Source of the DNA: Promethearchaeota archaeon
GTDB lineage: Archaea; Asgardarchaeota; Lokiarchaeia; Sigyniarchaeales; SOKP01
Length of the DNA: 6,020 nucleotides
Direction: 5' to 3'
NCBI GenBank assembly: GCA_016840695.1
Contig: JAEORV010000116.1
Span: 1-6,020 of the forward strand
In this document: one piece after another, positions 1-6,020 of the stretch
How positions within the stretch are numbered: position 1 is the stretch's first letter
Layout: every line of letters begins with the position of its first letter
Translations under genes and position numbers: made by a program
Notes under the pieces: generated by a model
Seen by the model: the letters and a program-made list of their open reading frames with translations, nothing else
Told to the model about the DNA's origin: nothing
Databases searched by the model: none

Positions 1-368
1 TGTTAGAAGACCCTAAACATGGTCAGAGTGAATTTTCAAGTGTTATCTCATTAGACACGGAAATAAAAGCTAATCCATTAAATTTTAAAGAAAAAAAGAA
101 GCATGAAAATTCTAATACCTTTAAAGTCTTGTTTTGCATCCAATTAATATTATGCTTCACGATCCCGCTTCTCATAATAAGCATGCACTTTCTATACGAG
201 GCATTAATGATGTGCAGATACTATGGGGGGGACTGTTCGGGTTTGTGGTTAGGAATCAATACAAACGCTGCGATTTTAATTGATATCGTATTATATTCGT
301 CAATTGTTTTACAGTTTATCTTGATCATAGTGTGCTTTTATGTGTATGAATCGAAGAAGAATAAATGA
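1..368 (+). CDS. Partial gene, 3' end: small two-helix membrane protein of unknown function
   Basis: The reading frame is open from base 3 without interruption to the TGA at 366-368, so the gene starts before the window; 121 residues are visible. A TTG at 129 could serve as a start, but the 42 upstream codons are open and read like a charged soluble segment, so I prefer an upstream start. The visible part runs: a polar, lysine-rich segment (residues about 1-41, with KEKKKH just before the membrane), helix 1 (about 44-67), a loop of about 20 residues containing CRYYGGDC, helix 2 (about 89-114), and a short KKNK tail. By the positive-inside rule both ends are cytoplasmic and the loop with its two cysteines (C-x6-C) is outside, where a disulfide is possible. 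I recognise no family. The next gene begins 57 bases downstream on the same strand, so co-transcription is possible. Function cannot be inferred. Confidence 0.6.
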   Translation, partial: LEDPKHGQSEFSSVISLDTEIKANPLNFKEKKKHENSNTFKVLFCIQLILCFTIPLLIISMHFLYEALMMCRYYGGDCSGLWLGINTNAAILIDIVLYSSIVLQFILIIVCFYVYESKKNK

Positions 369-371
369 CGA

Positions 372-385
372 ATATCAATTGATAT
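372..385. promoter_or_regulatory. Perfect 14-bp palindrome, possible operator
   Basis: ATATCAATTGATAT is identical to its own reverse complement (7+7, no spacer). It sits in the short gap before the fusion gene, 40 bases upstream of its ATG and just upstream of a TATA-like stretch, where a dimeric regulator could bind. AT-rich palindromes of this length do arise by chance, so function is inference. Confidence 0.3.
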
Positions 386-392
386 ATGGCAA

Positions 393-404
393 TTTTATGA
401 TAAT
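393..404 (+). promoter_or_regulatory. Candidate archaeal TATA box for the fusion gene
   Basis: The stretch TTTTATGATAAT is centred about 27 bases before the ATG at 426. That spacing is expected if transcription begins at or next to the start codon (leaderless mRNA, common in archaea). No Shine-Dalgarno motif lies in front of this ATG, which agrees with leaderless initiation. The whole gap is AT-rich (GATATAT at 381-387 and TTTTAAAT at 404-411 are alternatives), so the exact box is uncertain. Confidence 0.3.
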
Positions 405-425
405 TTTAAATTTGAATCTTTATTT

Positions 426-1964
426 ATGAGTCACATGCTTGAAAGGTTATATCAACCAGATTTTGCGTGTATTTTCGGAAAAAATTATGCGAACGCTTTT
501 CTCTATGGCCAAGTTGATTCCCTCGTATGGCCTATATTCACTAATGCGGAGATGTCTGACCAACTCAAGAATCTCTTGAAACAAAAAGATACTAACGATA
601 AAGAATGCTTTTATCGTAGGAAGATTAGTATAGACGACGAAAAAGTCGAATTAAAATGTTCCAATATTGATTTTGCGTTGGTACAAGCAATGGATTTGGG
701 AAGAAAATATGGGATAGCAAACTCGGATGTAATTGCGTTAGTTAAGAAAGAACCGGCACTCTTCAAAGGAATCGTATCCTTTAATCCCACTAAAGATTCT
801 AACACTGATGCGGTATCAGAATTAAAAAAAATTGAAAAGGACATAGATATTGTTGGTATTGCACTTTATCCCTCATATTCTCAACTAGATTTAACGGATG
901 AGACTAATTCTGCTCTAAAAGAGCTTTTAAAGTATTGTAAAAACAAGAAATATTTCATGAAAATTGATTTGGGCAATTCATTCTTACCCGATAATTATCC
1001 CGAGTATGTTTCTTACCAGAAAATCAAATCGTTCCTGTCAAAAAATCCTAAAAATGTAATCGTACTGAGCGGTTTGGACATATCACGAGAATTGAAACCT
1101 TTCATAGTGGAAGAAGAAGGCGAAATTGAAAGCATCTTGTATTTTCAGTTGTTAAAGTATTATCCCAATCTCTGGATTGAAGTAGATCCTAGATCTTTTG
1201 GAGGAATGACTCCTAAGGATTGCTTTAAACAACTTTTTAGCATGAAAGGTTTTGTTCAAAATTGCTGGCAGAGATTATTAATAGGAAGCGCAACCCCTAC
1301 CTTGGAAATGGCGCAAGTTGCACGAGGATTCCTAGAAGCAACCGATGAATTATTATTTGCTCAAAAATGCATTTTAAGAACTTGGGCGTTTCGAAACGTG
1401 AATCGAATGAATCCCGAAAGTTTTAATCCCTTAGGAGATGGCAATCTTGAATTGTTTAAAACAGTATTAAACATCGAGCAAGATCAAGTTGTTGAAAACG
1501 ATAACGAAGTTAACGCTGTTTACAAGGTAAAACTCAGGAGTTATAGCGTTACTCAACTGTTATATTTAACTGACCTGCTTAAAAAACTCTTCAACGAGAC
1601 CATGAAAAAGCATCCAACTTTGAGTAATGGAGAATTATTTATTCGTTCTTACCATACTACTACATCATTGGTTATAAACGAACACGAGCATGGTAATTAT
1701 TTAGATTTGCATTATAAATTCGCAGAACTCTCCAAAGAAGATAGTTCAGAATTCATGCATACAGTGATGGCAGAGGAAAATAGGGCCGATTTCAACCATT
1801 TCGACCACGAGTTGGCAAGTAGTTACGGAAGCAGGCAATTAACCATTCCAATATTAAACAAAAAGCTTGAAATCGGTGGACGTGAAAATTTCTATATTTT
1901 AGTCACGTTTGGACCGAGAACAGTACAATTACTCATTAAAATAAAGTTGTTAAAAGAAAAATAA
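426..1964 (+). CDS. Fusion protein: metal-ligand-less amidohydrolase-like barrel + C-terminal YjbQ (UPF0047) domain
   Basis: 512 residues, two parts, no signal peptide or membrane helix, so probably cytosolic. Residues about 10-325 follow the amidohydrolase_2 pattern: YGIANSDVIALVKKEP and FKGIVSFNP (95-121), then VGIALYPSYSQLDLTDE (143-159), then PNLWIEVDP and LLIGSATP (247-291). The family's metal-site positions appear replaced: DxHxH reads D12-F-A14-C-I16, the barrel His is D181, the next His is G216, and the Asp of GSDxP is A289. Hydrolase activity is therefore unlikely by the usual mechanism; a binding or scaffold role is inferred. Residues about 364-508 are YjbQ-like: H410 in HTTTSLVINE, H445, N457-HFD-H461, and a TIPI strand with GPR near the end. 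E. coli YjbQ has a reported minor thiamin-phosphate synthase activity, but the family's true role is unsettled. The usual GTWQ segment is GGRE here. ATG at 426 is chosen because the first barrel strand follows closely; no Shine-Dalgarno site is seen. ATG at 435 is a less likely alternative. Confidence 0.85.
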   Translation: MSHMLERLYQPDFACIFGKNYANAFLYGQVDSLVWPIFTNAEMSDQLKNLLKQKDTNDKECFYRRKISIDDEKVELKCSNIDFALVQAMDLGRKYGIANSDVIALVKKEPALFKGIVSFNPTKDSNTDAVSELKKIEKDIDIVGIALYPSYSQLDLTDETNSALKELLKYCKNKKYFMKIDLGNSFLPDNYPEYVSYQKIKSFLSKNPKNVIVLSGLDISRELKPFIVEEEGEIESILYFQLLKYYPNLWIEVDPRSFGGMTPKDCFKQLFSMKGFVQNCWQRLLIGSATPTLEMAQVARGFLEATDELLFAQKCILRTWAFRNVNRMNPESFNPLGDGNLELFKTVLNIEQDQVVENDNEVNAVYKVKLRSYSVTQLLYLTDLLKKLFNETMKKHPTLSNGELFIRSYHTTTSLVINEHEHGNYLDLHYKFAELSKEDSSEFMHTVMAEENRADFNHFDHELASSYGSRQLTIPILNKKLEIGGRENFYILVTFGPRTVQLLIKIKLLKEK

Positions 1965-1966
1965 AT
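1951..1966 (-). terminator. T-rich tract downstream of the beta-galactosidase, inside the opposite gene's 3' end
   Basis: Read on the - strand, the sequence shortly after the beta-galactosidase TAA is T-rich (TTTATTTTTCTTTTA), with no hairpin stem. Archaeal RNA polymerase terminates on such tracts. It coincides with the lysine codons (AAA/AAG) that end the converging fusion gene, so its base composition also has a coding explanation. Confidence 0.3.
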
Positions 1967-1972
1967 TTTCTC

Positions 1973-1974
<2 letters not shown>
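1965..1974 (+). terminator. Weak T-rich tract after the fusion gene
   Basis: ATTTTCTCTT directly follows the TAA of the fusion gene and runs into the stop codon of the converging beta-galactosidase. It is short and interrupted by C, with no stem-loop, so it is only a candidate for an oligo-T archaeal terminator. Confidence 0.2.
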
Positions 1975-5166
<3,192 letters not shown>

Positions 5167-5189
5167 ATTTTTATTTACTTAAATTAACT

Positions 5190-5208
5190 AAAATAAAATA
5201 AAAAAAAA
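5190..5208 (-). terminator. Oligo-T terminator between transporter and lacZ
   Basis: On the - strand the tract T9-A-T4-A-T4 begins 4 bases after the transporter's TAA. There is no GC-rich stem before it, so it is not a bacterial hairpin terminator, but it matches the oligo-T signals used by archaeal RNA polymerase. It would separate the transporter message from lacZ fully or partly. The AT-rich bases between it and the lacZ start (about 5167-5189) could then hold a separate lacZ promoter, but no single TATA box stands out. Confidence 0.5.
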
Positions 5209-5212
5209 GTAT

Positions 5213-6020
5213 TTACTTTTTCGATTCTTCGTGTTTTATTCTCTTTTGTTCGTGGATTACTTGGAGTTCTTTTTTCATCTCTTTAACAACTTCTCCAGTT
5301 AAGGGATAAAATTTGATCCATATTATAAAACCTATCAAGCAAGCTATTCCTGGAAAAAACGCAAAGGCAAAATTTACTCCCAAGGATGCAGCAGCAGCTC
5401 CTTGTGTTGCTTCTAATCCTTGTGCCGCTTCTGTATAGATTAATCCAAAAGCGGTCATTAGAGCTGTAGGTAACGCTAATGCCACGCTAATCATGGGTTT
5501 TGAAAGAAGAGGACCGATTCCCGCATAAAGGCCCTCTCGTCTGTCTCCTGAAACCTTCCAAAAATCATAGTCGATGGTATCCGCTCTCATTGGATTATGG
5601 AGTATAAAATCGCCTGCGAATGAAAGCATTACAATGCATAAACCAACTGAAATTAATATCCAATTACCTGCGAGTCCTGCAAAAAACATGATGAAGAACC
5701 CTATCGAAAGAGCGCCTAAACTATATGATAAAGCCTCTTTTGTAGAGTAATTATCTGCAATTCGTAAGATTAAAGGAATTGAGATTACCAAGCATGTTAA
5801 AGGAGGTATCCAAAAGAGTAGCATGTTGGGATTGAGAGGCGCTAAAACCCAAGTTAGGAAGAATGGTAGAGTTGTTAACATCGAATTCAATGTGAAAACG
5901 CTCACACCATCGTAAATTATGTAGATTACAAAGGATCTATTTTTAAGAGCAAGCTTAAGGGATTCAATAATTCCCCTTGACTGTTCTGGAATGTACTCAC
6001 TATGTTCTCGGCCATATTTT
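5213..6020 (-). CDS. Partial gene: C-terminal half of a GPH/MelB-type (MFS_2) sugar:cation symporter
   Basis: The frame stays open to the window edge, so the gene starts outside it; 268 residues are visible. A GTG at 5905 lies in frame but is internal: the 38 codons before it read as a cytoplasmic loop and the start of helix 7 (EQSRGIIESLKLALKNRSF). Six membrane segments are visible at about residues 29-58, 66-89, 98-118, 119-141, 168-195 and 214-238, which fits the second half of a 12-helix transporter. Family marks are the SGDRREGLYAGIG loop (157-169) after helix 10 with MRADTIDYD before it, K174-P in the next helix, and FYPLTGE (237-243) before a charged cytoplasmic tail. GPH carriers couple sugar or glycoside uptake to Na+ or H+. 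The substrate cannot be read from this half; a beta-galactoside is inferred from lacZ 60 bases downstream. The loop between helices 11 and 12 is rich in Ala and Gly (near EAAQGLEATQGAAAA). Confidence 0.88.
   Translation of the reverse strand, partial: KYGREHSEYIPEQSRGIIESLKLALKNRSFVIYIIYDGVSVFTLNSMLTTLPFFLTWVLAPLNPNMLLFWIPPLTCLVISIPLILRIADNYSTKEALSYSLGALSIGFFIMFFAGLAGNWILISVGLCIVMLSFAGDFILHNPMRADTIDYDFWKVSGDRREGLYAGIGPLLSKPMISVALALPTALMTAFGLIYTEAAQGLEATQGAAAASLGVNFAFAFFPGIACLIGFIIWIKFYPLTGEVVKEMKKELQVIHEQKRIKHEESKK

Noticed and set aside
611..844. 77-residue - strand ORF
   Set aside because: It is antisense to the amidohydrolase-like domain, whose family motifs read clearly on the + strand.
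5903..5905. GTG as start of the transporter gene
   Set aside because: The frame remains open to the window edge and the upstream codons encode the expected loop and first part of helix 7. Only six helices follow, so the gene is cut by the window and not short.

Overview
This is an AT-rich stretch with dense coding, short intergenic gaps and two converging transcription blocks. Signals fit an archaeon better than a typical bacterium: oligo-T tracts without hairpins follow stop codons, one gene lacks a Shine-Dalgarno site and could be leaderless, and another starts at TTG behind a GAGG motif. The mix of genes (GPH-type sugar transporter, large GH2 beta-galactosidase, amidohydrolase-like/YjbQ fusion) would suit a heterotrophic, sugar-using lineage such as an Asgard archaeon. 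That placement is inference; an AT-rich bacterium is not excluded.

Left block, + strand. Bases 1-368 hold the 3' end of a gene that begins before the window. It encodes a small two-helix membrane hairpin of unknown function. A 57-base gap follows, with a perfect 14-bp palindrome (372-385) and a TATA-like stretch. Next comes a 512-residue protein (426-1964) made of an amidohydrolase_2-type TIM barrel joined to a C-terminal YjbQ (UPF0047) domain. The barrel has lost every recognisable metal ligand and has no histidine between residues 4 and 395. The YjbQ part keeps its conserved histidines but has lost its C-terminal GTWQ-like motif. This fusion is the most unusual object in the window.

Right block, - strand. 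The C-terminal half of a GPH/MelB-type sugar:cation symporter (5213-6020, start outside the window) lies 60 bases upstream of a complete 1059-residue LacZ-type GH2 beta-galactosidase (5152 down to 1973). Together they form a plausible uptake-and-hydrolysis pair for beta-galactosides. An oligo-T tract between them suggests that they are at least partly separate transcripts. The gene has all the main catalytic and metal-binding residues of E. coli LacZ.

The two blocks meet tail to tail with only 8 bases between stop codons, so the transcription ends must overlap or lie inside the opposite gene. No RNA genes, CRISPR arrays, insertion sequences or attachment sites were seen, and no stretch over 300 bases lacks a gene.
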